Assembly: GCF_905171775.1 (NCBI RefSeq) | Contig: NC_053489.1 | Coordinates: 314,668,022 to 314,732,021, forward strand | DNA length: 64,000 bases | Source: Rana temporaria | Taxonomy: Eukaryota > Chordata > Amphibia > Anura > Ranidae | Reading direction: 5' to 3' | Shown: one piece after another, positions 11,338-23,044 of the stretch | Numbering within the stretch: the stretch's first letter is position 1 | Layout: the number at the start of each line of letters is the position of its first letter | The notes under the pieces: generated by a model | Databases searched by the model: none | Seen by the model: the letters and a program-made list of their open reading frames with translations, nothing else | What the model was told of the DNA's origin: nothing | Translations under genes and position numbers: made by a program

Positions 11338-11627
11338 TTAGAAGGTATATCAGGATAACGCAGCATACATGGGAGCAAGGAGCACGGATAAGCTAATGAT
11401 AATCCAGCAATCTTCTGTCACTGCTTCCTTCATTAAATAGGGCCTTTAGTGCCAGTTACAAAACTGGATGGGTATGTGCAATGCTTCTGCAGGAGTCCAT
11501 GTTGGATACTGGTAGAAATTGCATGCCTGTGCCTTCTCACATACGCACCTCTATTCTGGACAGTGCCCTGATACTTGTATATGGTTGTGTTGCATACTTT
11601 CAATTATTGGTATAAAGGAAACATTTA

Positions 11628-12105
11628 GAGCCGGTTCACACTAGGGCGACACGACTTCCAGCGCGACTTTCGGAGGCGACTCCGACACGACTTGAACATA
11701 AACCACAGGGCGATCTGGGGCGATTTACAACACGACTTGAAGTCGTCTCCAGGACAGGAGACTTTCCAGTGGCCAATAAAACAACAATCAGCTCTGGGAG
11801 AGGGAGGGGGAGGGAGGGGTGCAGGAGATGTTTCCCTGATAAATGTATGTTATCTTCCTGGAAAGTAGCTTCAGATAAGACAGTGATCCGACTTCTGAGG
11901 CGACTTCCATTGAAATCAATGGGTACAAATCGCCTACAAGTCGGATTGAAGTAGTACAGGAACCTTTTCTGAAGTCGGATCGCCTTGAGTCGTGTGTATT
12001 AACACTGCTCCCATTCACTTCCATTGTTTTTCTCTACAGTACGACTTGGGACGACTTGAGGCGACATGAAGTCGGATCGCAAGTCGCCCCAGTGTGAACC
12101 GGCTC
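11628..12105. mobile_element. PIF/Harbinger-type MITE with exact TTA duplication
   Basis: A 478-bp element. TIRs GAGCCGGTTCACACT and AGTGTGAACCGGCTC are perfect inverses. TTA is duplicated at 11625-11627 and 12106-12108. The interior repeats GCGACTT/AAGTCG motifs. The 3-bp TTA target suggests PIF/Harbinger. Confidence 0.88.
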
Positions 12106-12108
12106 TTA

Positions 12109-12663
12109 TGGTTTCATTTTTAACTCCACAGACAACATTTTGTGCTATGTGAAAAGATGATTCTGAAGGAAACACTAAGACATCTTTGGGCTGCACTAAG
12201 TTGGCAGTAGCTTACACTATTTTACTCTATACCCAAAGTTTCATCCACCCAAGTTATTCCTGTACAGCAGCCTCTTAGCAGTAATAGAATTTATTTTGTA
12301 TTACCAGCTTCATTGCTGCTCCTTTTCTGACATTGCTGCTCCAAGGTAAAAATCCATTTATCTAATTAAGCATACCATTATCATATAATATATTTATCTG
12401 GACACCTCTCAAGATGTGCTTACACCAAAAAAGGGTGACTTGTATGGCAACTCAAAATGGACCCATATTGGTCATGTGAATACTGTAAAGGAAGTGAACT
12501 GCCAAAGATGAGAGTTCACTTATCTTTAAAGTGTCTAAGGCTGCCATAGATAATACAATTTTCTTATTCAATTTCTTTTAGATTTACCTTCAACTATGTA
12601 GAGCAAGGGCCTGCATGATTGCATACAAATTTAAAGTATTTAGGTTTGACCTTGTATTATATC
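12109..12663. other. AT-rich stretch without recognised feature
   Basis: No terminal repeats or coding signals seen. Confidence 0.4.
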
Positions 12664-12671
12664 GTTTTAGT

Positions 12672-14180
12672 TAGGGATGCACTGATGACAATACCAGTAT
12701 CTATATCGGTGCTGATACCAGGCATTTGAGCAAGTATTGGTACTCGTCCAAATGATCCCTATACCAACACTTTGAGGTGCGATTTGCGTTAATACAAAAT
12801 GAAAGGGCACAATTCGCACTGCAAGAAATCGCATGCGATTTGAATAGGAACGTGGTACGATTCTTGTCTGAATTGCATGTGATTTCCCCCACTGCTCCTG
12901 TGTGTGTGTGTATGTATAGAAGAGCCATCTAGTGGGCAGTTTAAAACTCATACAATTCAGCAGATGGAGTGCTGTTCTAGTAAGTAGGTAGAGACAGATT
13001 AGAAGTTTAAAGCAGAAATCATTTATTGGAAAACTGGAGCTCCTGGGGGCGGACGGTGAGTCCAATGGATTCTGGATCGATGGACATCCTCTTTGGTTGC
13101 CTGCACAGTACTGTCTCCATAGAGGAGCACTTCTGCAAGTGCATGGCATTTCCCCCAGCTGGTGGTAATGAGCTCTGATCACAGCTGTCATTTCCAGGTG
13201 CCCTGGCCATTGCCGACTCCGTCCATTGATCTGGCATCCATTGGGCTCACCGCCCCAGAAGCTCCAGGGTTAGAGTCAACCATTCATTCCAAAAGGCTTA
13301 GCAGAGTAAACTACGGAACCCGAGAGTCACAGTGCCTCACTGGCACACTACCATCTCGGATATTAAACTGATAAGAACAGATTTTTGGTTGAAAATGTAT
13401 ACTTTATTTTGCAAGAAAATATACAAAAAACAAATACTTCAGCAGGGTACATTCCACTCTGTACTGCAACGCAGCGCATACATACACTACATAACAATAC
13501 AGTTCCAATCATACAAATAAATTACATTCATCCTGCGGTATGATGCCCGATGTGTTGTGCAGAGTAATAGTACCCCGAAGCATCACATCATGCATCACGC
13601 CACATTACCCTGAAAGCAGTACTTCAAAAACATGTCACAAAATGTCAAGTCATATACTGTCAAAATAGCATTAAAATGGGCAATGGGTGTGATTGGGGGG
13701 GGGGGGGAAGAGTTCACAGGCCCAAAGCTTTATTTGAACTGCCAGTGGATACACGCAGGTGGGAGGGGGGGCAATCTTCGGACATCCTCTTCCTTCTTAA
13801 AGTCCAGAACCCGAGAGTCACAGTGCCTCACTGGCACACTACTATCTCCCTGCATGGGCTTGTGATCTATTTACATAATGTCGTCAGTCTGTTCAGTTTT
13901 CCAAAAACTGATTGCTGCTTTGATCTTCTAATCTGTCTCTACTCACTTACTGAAACAGCGCTCCCTCTGATGAATTTCGTGAGTTTTAAACTGCCCACTA
14001 GATGACCCTTCTATACACACACACACATGGAAATCACGTGCGATATTTTACAGTGCTATTTGCGCCAAATTTTTTGTGTTGATCCAAATAGACCGCAAAA
14101 TATCGGTACTCAGTTACAGCAAGTACTTGATTGCAAGTATCGGTACTTGCCGATGAAAAAACAGTATCGGTGCAACCATA
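12672..14180. mobile_element. hAT element carrying an unrelated internal segment
   Basis: Left end TAGGGATGCACTGAT and right end ATCGGTGCAACCATA. The flanks GTTTTAGT (12664-12671) and GTTTCAGT (14181-14188) match at 7 of 8 positions, the TSD length of hAT. Long subterminal arms (about 12672-13020 and 13890-14180) are inverted copies. The central 13030-13890 is not inverted. It holds a direct repeat (13316-13364 and 13806-13848), a G13 run (13697-13709) and a minus-strand 3'UTR-like portion with an AATAAA signal. No transposase domain is recognisable. Confidence 0.75.
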
Positions 14181-14278
14181 GTTTCAGTATATAGTAATAG
14201 TTTCAGTAAATTTTAATGGTTTCAGTAAATCTAAAGGTAAATTGTACTAGAAAATTATATACTGTATGGCCAGCCTAA

Positions 14279-14723
14279 AGGTTCATTTATTTTTTTCTTA
14301 AAATAATAAACATCAGGTATTTACTACTTACTTGCTCTGTGCAATGGTTTTGCACAGAGCAGCCCCGATCCTTCTCTCCTTGGGGCCCCTGCCAGTGCTT
14401 CTGGTCCCTCCCCCTTGGTGGGTGCCCTCATATGAAGTTGCTTGCTCTGGGGGCACTTGTGCATGCTCGCTCCTTCTGTGTGTCTATGGGGCACCTAGAG
14501 CATGGTTCAGTCCCACCCTCTGCTCCCTCCTCACTGGTTGTGATTGACAGCAGTGAGACCCAGTGGCTCCCACTGCTGTAACTCAGCCAATGAGAAGTGA
14601 GAGACCCTGTGCAGAATAGGTATCAGGCTCAGGTAAGTAATAAGGGGACTGTGTGGGGAGCCGCACATTGTTTTTTTCTAAACTTGATACATAGAATGCA
14701 TGAAGGTAAATAACATCCACCCT
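14279..14723. mobile_element. piggyBac-type MITE
   Basis: Flanked by CTAA (14275-14278, one change from TTAA) and TTAA (14724-14727). The interior has a GCTCTGTGCAATGGTTTTGCACAGAGC hairpin (14334-14360) and the TGTGATTGACAG block also present at 4300-4443. The superfamily is inferred from the target. Confidence 0.55.
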
Positions 14724-14727
14724 TTAA

Positions 14728-15715
14728 AACCACTTTAATAAGGGATGTTAAAATCACAGTCCTAGTGTCACCAGCCGTACATTTTCAATCCATAGCAGAG
14801 AGAATAGTATATTTAAAATAAATCACAGCTCAGTTCTTTCACATTCAGGAATCCATTAAACAATAGAAATGTTTATAATATAAGCTACACTAATGTTTAG
14901 ATTTATACTGACATCTAAATCTGTAAGTGAATAGAAAGCAAAGCTTTGTTCCAAACCCAATCTGTTCTAACATAAAATATTGAAAGCATTTAACATTACT
15001 GGAAGAAAACGAACAGAAATGTTCCCATAAATGTGATTGTGGTCTAGTGTCCTTTTCATTTTTTGTTTTCTTCTATCACCCAGATGTTAAATGCTTAGGT
15101 CACATGTCTTACTGTACTCAAAGTTTTACAATGCAACACAATAAGCAAACAAAGATGTTTTTGTATTTCATGTATAAAAATGTTTGTGCTTAATTGTATG
15201 AGTTGGTTTATGTTTTTTCAGAAGGTGCGGAGCTATGAGATTAAAGATTCAAGATATTTTGAAAATCTGCTCCATCCCCTAATTCACAAGCGTACAAGTC
15301 TTTGATTGTCAATGTGTAGGCCTATGACCTTGCAGCTGGTGTAGAGCTAAAAGATAAAAATTCTGAAAGGTTTTGAAAATCTGACCCATCCCTACAATTG
15401 CAAGTGCGCAAGGCTTTGATTTCTTCCAATGATTCAGCTACTACTCATATACTATTATAATAAAAAGGTACTTTATCACTATAACCCTGGCTTCTCTATC
15501 TCAGCTCCTTTAAAGTCACATGCTAATCTGAAGTCTGTAAAGGGGAATATTACGGCATGAGGAGGATGTGGTGGGGCAGTTAGAGATATCATCAGTAAAA
15601 GTATTGAAAACCTGTACTGAGTAAAACATAGATGCTGTCATTGTTGACCTGATTTTAGAAATGCTAGTTGCCTGGTTGAAATTTGCTTTAATGCTTCCAA
15701 ATAACCAACCCAAAA
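14728..15715. other. AT-rich stretch with a partial tandem duplication
   Basis: Mostly unassigned. Two related units of about 90 bp (15223-15315 and 15335-15425) share AGCTA...GATTAAA/GATAAAA, TTTTGAAAATCTG, CCATCCC and GGCTTTGATT/GTCTTTGATT blocks in the same order. Confidence 0.5.
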
Positions 15716-16400
15716 CAAGCATACATCGTGTAACTCAGAGTGAACTGCGCCGTTACATATGACAAAACGCGTAGGAAGGAGCCTGTTGTGAAGTCACTAC
15801 ATCAATGCTGGAAGCGACTGGGAATCTATCATGTGTATACCCACAGATAATATACCAAAAAGTGCTTTTTACTTGAAGGATATGTTAGTGTTATTATTTC
15901 TCTATTCAATAAACCTTTTATATACAGAGTTATGCTATGCAAGGTCTATCTGCTTATTTTTAAACATACTGTATATACTGTGGAGCATTTTATTGCGGAT
16001 CATAGGATATTGCTACATTACATGCCCAAATTGACCTAGCTGTAATGGATGGTCAATTTTATCTGGTAAGCCAGGGATATGCAATTAGCGGACCTCCAGC
16101 TGTTGTAGAACTACAAGTCCCATGAGGCATAGCAAGACTCTGACAGCCACAAGCATGACACCCAGAGGCAGAGGCATGATGGGACTTGTAGTTTTGCAAC
16201 AGCTGGAGGTCCGCTAATTGCATATCCCTGTGGTAAGCCTTGCGTTTGATCACTGGTCGGAGGTTTGGACATAACACACATGCTTCTGTTGGAAGCTGCT
16301 TTTACACTTCATATTTTTTTCAACAATCACAGATTGATATCTGATCACTGGAACTATTGTGGACTTTATTTCTTATCCAGGTGATTGTGGTCACTTTCTT
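15716..16400. repeat. Repeat with degenerate hammerhead-like core (interrupted by a hAT MITE)
   Basis: It contains ACTGCGCCG and GACAAAACGCGTAGG (about 15748-15776). The second block matches the 3' half of the hammerhead-like motifs at 51781-51828 and 60807-60870 (stem II strand, GAAA changed to AAAA, CGCG, UA). The CUGANGA half is not recognisable. The hAT MITE 16072-16230 lies inside. Boundaries are uncertain. Confidence 0.35.
16072..16230. mobile_element. hAT-type MITE with perfect 8-bp TSD
   Basis: A 159-bp near-palindrome with TIRs CAGGGATATGCAATTAGCGG and the exact inverse. Inner blocks ACTACAAGTCCCAT and ATGGGACTTGTAGT are also inverted. TGGTAAGC is duplicated exactly at 16064-16071 and 16231-16238. 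Confidence 0.95.
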
Positions 16401-17205
16401 TTCCTCTTTTTTTTCTTTTTTTTAATCACAACATTTTGTATTTATTTTTCTGATGCTATGCTATTAGATCACATGGTATGTTGCAGCTGTATGTTTGCTT
16501 TGGATTTTAGCTTGACTTAGCACAGTTGTCATTACCATTTTATAAGAACACCTGAACTGCATATTTGATGTGGGTCATCGACTGAAAGAACTAAAGCCAG
16601 AGAGTAAAGTAAGCCTGTGTCTAGAGTTTGCACACTAATGTATTTATATATTCTGAACAAGCAGTAAAATCATTAAGGGAATTGAGAAAACAAAGGGAAT
16701 TGAGAATAATTGGGGAACATGTGGCCAACATAAACATCTGATAGACGAGGTGATAGAGACAAAATTTTGCTCCAGAAGGAGGCAAAATTAATCTTTGTTT
16801 TAAACTTTATGGTCATTCATGGTCTCAATAATGAGCTTTCACTGCAGTCTTTTCTATAGTTCTCCCCAGGATGCACTTGGGTAGGCGATGTATGGTATTT
16901 GCATTGGGGTATTTTGTTTCCCCGGATTGACCCGGTGATATGAGGTTATATAAGTGAGTTTGTGTTGCTCTTCTCTCTTTCTACTTTCTACTCCTTTTCA
17001 AGGGCTATGGTTACTCTTTCTCATGCCCATAGGTCGATTATGTAATCATATATTTTGCCTTGCTATGTTTTTGCTTCTTATACCCACATGTATTAGTCAA
17101 GGAAAAGCTAAAATGGGGGGAGTGAGGAAACAGGTTGAATAGTTAGATAGATATCTGTGTCTATAAATAGGCTGACCCTCAAAGGAGGAAAAGACCATGA
17201 GAAGC
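16401..17205. other. AT-rich stretch without recognised feature
   Basis: No terminal repeats found. It leads into the repeat containing the hammerhead-like motif at 17222. Confidence 0.4.
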
Positions 17206-17214
17206 AACCTAGAT

Positions 17215-17265
17215 TTCGGTCCTGAGGAAGTCCTAAAGGAGAGGGATGAAACGCTTGGATGTATT
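17215..17265 (+). ncRNA. Hammerhead-like motif, degenerate
   Basis: CTGAGGA (17222-17228) is followed by an imperfect stem II (GTCCT pairing with AGGGAT), GAAA (17248-17251), then CGCT-TG. The order of blocks matches the better copies at 51781 and 60807. However, the UH cleavage position reads UG and no stem I closes it, so it is probably inactive. Confidence 0.3.
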
Positions 17266-17414
17266 GAGTCACGTGGCCTGCCCTCCACGTCCTCCCACAG
17301 CAGCCAGCATACATGCTTGTTTGTACCTTTAGCCGTCAACTTTCGTGGCAGGCTGGAAGCCGGATAATGCTTTACAATTGCAGATGGTATGCTTCTTTAA
17401 AGAGTCATGGTGAT

Positions 17415-18100
17415 TAAGAATGAACCAGTGTTCGACCCCCCGGTTCGGTTTGCAGCAGAACATGCGAACAGACAAAAAATGTTTTCGAAAGTCTATGGGA
17501 CATGAACATAAAAAAATCAAAAGTGCTCATTTTAAAGGTTAATATGCAAGTTATTATCATAAAAAGTGTTTGGGGACATGGGTCCTGCCCCAGGGAACAA
17601 GAATCAATGCAAAAAAAAAAGTTTTAAAAACAGCCGTTTTTTCGGGGGCAGTGGTTTTAATAATGCTTAAAGTGAAACAATAAAAGTTAAATATTTCTTT
17701 AGGCCCTTCAGGTCTGGTATGGATATTAAGGGGAACCCTGCGCCAAATAAAAAAAAATGCCGTGGGGTTCCCCCACAAATCCATACCAGACCCTTCAGAT
17801 TTTAAGGGGAACCCTACTCCAAAATAAAAAAAAATGGCTTGGGGTTCCTCCCACAAATCCAAACCAGACCCTTATCCAAGCACGCAACCTGGCAGGCCGC
17901 AGGAAAAGAGAGGGGGACAAGAGAGCGCCCCCTCCTGAACCATACCAGGCCACATGCCCTCAACATGGGGACATGTTAACGGGGATAAGGGCCCCTTGTG
18001 AATTGGTAAGGGGTACATTGTACCTCTACATTTCACAAAAAAAGTGTCAAAATGTTAAAAATGACAGGAGACGGCTTGGGACAAGTCCTTTATTAAAAAT
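17415..18100. mobile_element. Fragment of the hAT family seen at 26624-27812
   Basis: It shares with 26624-27812 a GGTTCGGTTTGCA-type start, TCTATGGGAC, GCCCCAGGGAACA and a poly-A/GTTTTTTC segment. The 17700-17960 part instead matches the palindrome arms at 46640-46770: CCATACCAGACCC, CCCTCCTGA, CATGCCCTCAACATGG. Terminal repeats are not both present. Confidence 0.55.
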
Positions 18101-18474
18101 AAAAATAGCGATGTAATCCATTCTCGATCTCCAGCGATGTAATCCATTCTTGATCTCCAGCAATGATCTCCAGTGATGATCTCTAGTGAGGATACGACGC
18201 ACACGATCCTGCCTCCACTGGAGGCACCTGATGCCAGCCTGACAGCTATTATATAGCTGAGGGCGGGGGCAGAGACCCAAGGGGATTTGCCGGTGGTTAC
18301 CCAGTGACGTGTACGAGTGAGATACTGTGTGTAGATATATATGTATACAGTGTGCAGGCTCCTGGCTCAGTCTGTTTGTACTAGTGTCATAGTGTCTTTC
18401 ATGCTGATGTTGAACCTGCCACTGAGGACAGCCTAGCATCTACTTTTGTGCTGAAAGAGATAAAGGGGGTTATT

Positions 18475-18736
18475 TACGAAAGACAAATCAACTTTGCACT
18501 ACAAGTGCAAACTACAAGTGCAAAGAGCACTTGAAATTGCACTGAAAGTGCACCTGGAAGTGCAGTCGCTGTTGATCCGAGGGGGACATGCAAGGAAAAT
18601 AAAAAACAGCATTTTAGCTTGCACATGATTGGATGATAAAATCAGCAGAGCTTTCCCTCATTTCACATCTAGATTTACAGTGACTGCACTTCCAAGTGCA
18701 CTGTGCATTTGCATTTGCTTTTCGTAAATAATCCCC
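18475..18736. mobile_element. MITE with GGGGGTTATTTACG termini
   Basis: Left end GGGGGTTATTTACGAAA and right end TTTCGTAAATAATCCCC. The TGCACATGATTGGATGAT interior block is shared with 4444-4665 and 10481-10698. Internal AAGTGCA / TGCACTT repeats are present. Confidence 0.78.
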
Positions 18737-18978
18737 AAAGTGTTATAACTGGATTGGTTGGGCTATTGAGGGCCAAAAAAAAAAAACACAGCACACAACA
18801 CCAATCTAATTTACCCTGCTCCTAATTCATCTAAAAACTCACACCCATAGACCAAACCAACAAAAATAAAATAGATGATGAAAGGGAAATTTTAATGACA
18901 GTAATATTAATAATCAAAATAGTAAAAGAAAATGATAACAGTGATATGCTACACACGATCTTGAGGTAAAATGATTAA

Positions 18979-19841
18979 CCCTCCTGGCGGTAACCCCGAG
19001 CGTGACTCGGGGTGGATTTTTTCTGCTGCAATCGGTATCCCAGAGTCACGCTCGGGGTAAGCTATGCAGAGCCTGCAGCGTGCGCTGGCTTACCTTGTCC
19101 TGGATCCAGCGATGTCACTGCGCTGTGTGAGCGAACGGGACCTCGCTCGATTAACACAGCATCCTCCTGTGCCGCCGATCTCCGTTCCCTGCGACGTTAC
19201 GACGCACGGGAGCGGAGATCGGCGCCAAATTCAAAAAAGTAAACAAACACTATACATACAGTATACTGTAATCTTATAGATTACAGTACTGTATGTAAAA
19301 AAAAACACACACCCCTTGTCCCTAGTGGTCTGCCCAGTGTCCTACATGTTCTTTTATATAATAAAAACATTTATTTCTCCCTGCAAACTGGAGATTGTCC
19401 ATAGCAACCAAAAGTGTCCCTTTATGTCAAAAATAGTTTTAGATCAGCTAGAAAACAGCGATAATAAATTATAATCACTTGCAGAATTGTGCGATAGCGA
19501 TTTGTGGGGAAATTCGTCATAAAAAAAAAATAATGACAGCGACAATTCTGCAACTGAGAAAATGTCAGTGATTTTGAGTTGATTACATTATTGAATAATT
19601 TTTATTAGAATTATATTATTATTTGTTATAATTATTTATAATTATTTATTATATTATAATTTATCATTTTGTTTTTAAAAAAAATTCATACCCGGGATGC
19701 CTATTAGATTCTTGTTTGGTCAGATTTAAGTGAGTTATTCCTAAGAATTACAGGCCTACAGTATAAAACGCCAAATTTCCTTGCAAATAATTGTACCGCT
19801 TTTGGTACGTAATTCCAGACAGAATCATACCGCCAGGGAGG
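18979..19841. mobile_element. piggyBac-type MITE with TTAA duplication
   Basis: An 863-bp element. TIRs CCCTCCTGGCGGTA and TACCGCCAGGGAGG are near-perfect inverses. TTAA lies at 18975-18978 and 19842-19845. A hairpin of CCCCGAGCGTGACTCGGGG type lies near the left end. No transposase frame. Confidence 0.88.
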
Positions 19842-20282
19842 TTAACAAGGTGAGGATCTAGCACAAGCATAAAAGAATGTAATTTGGGTAGCCCAAAAAA
19901 CAAATCTGCATTTATCTAGCTATGAGGGTGCTGCTCTTGGACCAGAGAGGGTGCTCTCTTCAATCATTAAAAAACAAAAGGAAAGACAAGAGTGCTGCAA
20001 ACTCCCTAGTATAGTATATTAAGCATAAAGCATTTATTTAATGAATAAAATACACTCACAAAGATAGCATGTGCTAGGCATACCAGTCTGGGTCACCTGG
20101 AAGCCAGGAGTGATAGAGTGTAAACCTGGACGCATGCCTTGGACACCGGCAAGGGGATAAGAGGGCACATCCAATGCAAAAAAACGCTGACACTGGAGGA
20201 ATTCTGTCACCTATGCACAGCCCTGGAAATGGAGGCCGCATGATGTAGCCGATATTGACATGCACAGTAGGATACAGGGAGG

Positions 20283-20312
20283 CATTTCAAAGCTTCAAGC
20301 TTCCTTCTCAGA
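20283..20312 (-). ncRNA. Hammerhead-like motif, very degenerate
   Basis: On the minus strand CTGAG-AAGG, an AAGCTT/AAGCTT stem and TGAAATGCC occur in the right order. The catalytic heptamer is altered and no closing stem I is visible. Kept only because the host foldback element resembles those near better motifs. Confidence 0.15.
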
Positions 20313-20720
20313 CAGGCGCAAGGCTGCCATTTGAAATCATGGGGCCCTGTACAGCCTACCTAACAGAGCCCCCTTGAACATCCAGAGGACAATAATGAAG
20401 CTTCACGTCAAGCATGCCATAGTGAATTGTGGGTTAGGCTTAAAAGCTGAGACTATAAACAGAGTGCAGGTGTCAGGAGTATATATTGTACATAGTGCAG
20501 GAGTCAGTCTATTTCTGGGAGTTTTGCATCTGTTACAGTGTTTCTCCAGTGTCAGCGGCTTTATTCCATCACAAGTGTGCTCTCATCCCTTTGCCGGTGG
20601 CCAGGGAAATGGTCATGGTTTACACTTCATAATTCCTGGCTTCCAGGTGACCAAGACTATTCTGCCTAGCACATGTTATCTTTGTGAGTGCATTGAATCA
20701 TTCGTTCAATAAATGCTTAA

Positions 20721-21239
20721 AGAGGAGTTCCACCCAAATTTGGAACTTCCTCTTAACCCACTCCTCTCCCCCTTACATGCCACATTTGGCATGTCATTTT
20801 TTTGGGGGGGGAGTGGGGGCTTCAGCACGAGTGGGACTTCCTGTCCCACTTCCTCCTTCCTGTAGGCGACTAAGCTTAATCGCCTTCAGGAAGTGGCTGC
20901 TGTAGGCGATCGCCTAGGACACGTCACAGGTCCTAGGCGATCTCCTGGCCAATTACACGGCGCGGCGCGGGGCCGCGCCGCTCGCGCATGCGCAGTGCCG
21001 CGCCGCTCACGCTCGCGCATGCGCAGTGGGTGCCCGGCCGTGAAGCCGAAAGCTGTCACGGCCGGGTGCCCACACTGAAGATGAAGACGCCGGCCGGGGA
21101 GGGGGGGAGAGGAGCGGAGCCCCGGCTGGCGCATCGCTGGAGCGCTGGAGCAGGTAAGTGCCTGTTTATTAAAAGCCAGCAGCTACACTTTTTGTTGCTG
21201 CTGACTTTTAATAAACATAAAAATGGCTGGAACTCCCCT
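20721..21239. mobile_element. piggyBac-type MITE nested in foldback element
   Basis: A 519-bp element. TIRs AGAGGAGTTCCACC and GGCTGGAACTCCCCT are inverses; TTAA is at 20717-20720 and 21240-21243. The interior is GC-rich (20880-21130), with paired CGCATGCGCAGTG blocks and CCTAGGCGATC inverted motifs. A subterminal TTTATTAAAAGCCAGCAGC palindrome is present. Short frames inside are not genes. Confidence 0.9.
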
Positions 21240-21300
21240 TTAAGGCTTAACATACTACACTAAGGGGTTTGTGCTCTTGTCTTTCCTCTTGTTTTTCAGA

Positions 21301-22555
21301 GAAGCAATATTACTCATTGTGATACATATTGATTCATTGAAGCATCTGATGTTGAGCTATAGCCAGTAGAGAATTTACTTTGCTGGACTGCATCTACCCA
21401 CTGGCTGTGTGTAATCATTTTACTTACAGAGCTGACTCAGATTAGACTTGGATGGATTTGGGTTAGTTAGTTACCACCTCAAGTTACTTGAACCAGCACT
21501 TACACTTTTGGTTCCAGCATTACATCACCCCCTTTTTTTGTATTATTCTGTCTCCACCGGGAAGCCCCTATTTGTTTCATCATCCCACATGGGAACTGCC
21601 TACTATTGCATTCCTTGGTACTTGGCTACTGTTTTTTGATACATATATTGTTTTTTGTGGGTACAGCATTTTGATTGTCTAGTACTGTCATGGGAAGACC
21701 CAAGGTGTTTTTATAAGGGTAGGGAGGGGTTTAGGAGGATTTTTTTTACAGGGGATGAGGACCAGTGGTCTTTGATGCTCAGGTAGGTTTTGACCAGCTG
21801 AGCACAATATAAATGTTGTAATTACAATGATTCAATAAAAACAAAAATATATAAGGTGGCCTTAGTTGGTCTTTTCCACATTATCTTTTTTTTGGGGGGG
21901 CTTTGTGTTATAAGTACTTTGCCACCATTTTTTGCCTTATAGAACACAGTCAGCATGAAACACATTGCGAAGTTTAATCAAAAAGGCTAAAACATTTACA
22001 ATTAGTACAATGCTATTTTGTAATTTAATGTTATGGAAATTACCTTTTAATTTAGAAGTATTAGATGTACAGCTAGCTATGTTTTTCTAAAAAGGTCAGA
22101 ATATCCCATGTTTTCTTCTTTGCAAATATGGCACAACTGTTCTGCAGAGAGCTCTTCCCAGAACTCCCATCCCCTGTTCTTGTAATCGGTTATATACCTA
22201 GCCAAGAAATTTGAATAGAGGTTGGCAAAAGATTACATGCATTCCATGCTCTTTTCTGCACTGTTTGTCTTGCACAGGGAAAAATTGCTGCACATCTGAC
22301 GGAATGTCAGAGTTGTAAAATGTTTCTTATTACATACACTAAGGCCACTAATCCTGTAATTACAATCTGCAGAGCCTCCCATTTGTGCAATGTCAGGGCC
22401 TACCTCCATATGTATAAAACAATAGCAAGCCATGTAATTAAGTTTGCTAAAAATCTTTTCTAGTACAACTTGACAATACTTCAAAACTTGTACAAATAAT
22501 TTCAATAATACACATCCTACTTCCAATGCATATCTAAAGGCACTATTAATGCATT
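21301..22555. other. Stretch without firm assignment
   Basis: It contains CATGAAACACATTGCG (about 21955), possibly another decayed GAAACGCGT core. The block TTTTGTAATTTAATGTTAT (about 22016) recurs at 29451. No coding evidence. Confidence 0.35.
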
Positions 22556-22683
22556 AAAATAGAACATGTTCTCTATGTAATCTCTGATGGAATTCATCTG
22601 AATTTCCGATGGAATTGCTCCGATGGGGCATACACACGTCCGTCTGACTTTTTCCATCGGACATTTCGATCGTGTACGGAGCT
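22556..22683. mobile_element. Fragment of GTACACACG-type MITE
   Basis: It ends GATCGTGTACGGAGCT next to TTTAG, with an internal GGGGCATACACACG and repeated (T/C)CCGATGGAA motifs. The left terminus is not identifiable. Confidence 0.5.
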
Positions 22684-23044
22684 TTAGTCTGTTATTTTTC
22701 AACTTCCTTTATTAGACCAAGCAGTCCAGTAAAATGGCAGTTAGAGAGTTGAGACAAACAGGGAGAGACAGGGGAGCTTAGCTTTTGTTCATTTATGTAA
22801 ACCTACTGTATATCCCCCCTAGAAAAAAATGTTGCTGCAATTGCTTTAACAAGTGTTAGCTGGAATTTGTTTGTCAAGTCCATCTAAATCTGCAAGTGCA
22901 TCTCTACAGACTGACAATGCTTCTGTCCAAAAGTGTGTACATAACTCCTGCATCCAGTGTGGAGACACCCTAAGACCAGTGTGTTACTGGCCAGATCTCC
23001 AGGTGAATAAAAGGAAAAAAAGCCTAAGAACATATAGCATTTAA

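Larger units (their letters stand above)
19965..21300. mobile_element. Foldback element interrupted by a piggyBac MITE
   Basis: The left arm (about 19965-20250) has an inverted partner that begins at about 20560, runs to 20720, and resumes after the piggyBac MITE at 21240-21300. Matching inverted blocks include GCATGTGCTAGGC, CACCTGGAAGCCAGGA and AAAGACAAGAG. In the intact left arm the MITE's target is visible without insertion. Outer boundaries and TSD are not resolved. A weak hammerhead-like motif lies in the loop (20283-20312). Confidence 0.6.

Noticed and set aside
12667..13191. 174-residue minus-strand frame as a host gene exon
   Set aside because: It crosses from hAT arm into the internal segment and has no recognisable domain or splice structure.
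20880..21140. GC-rich patch as a CpG-island promoter
   Set aside because: It is the interior of a piggyBac-type MITE with defined TTAA borders.
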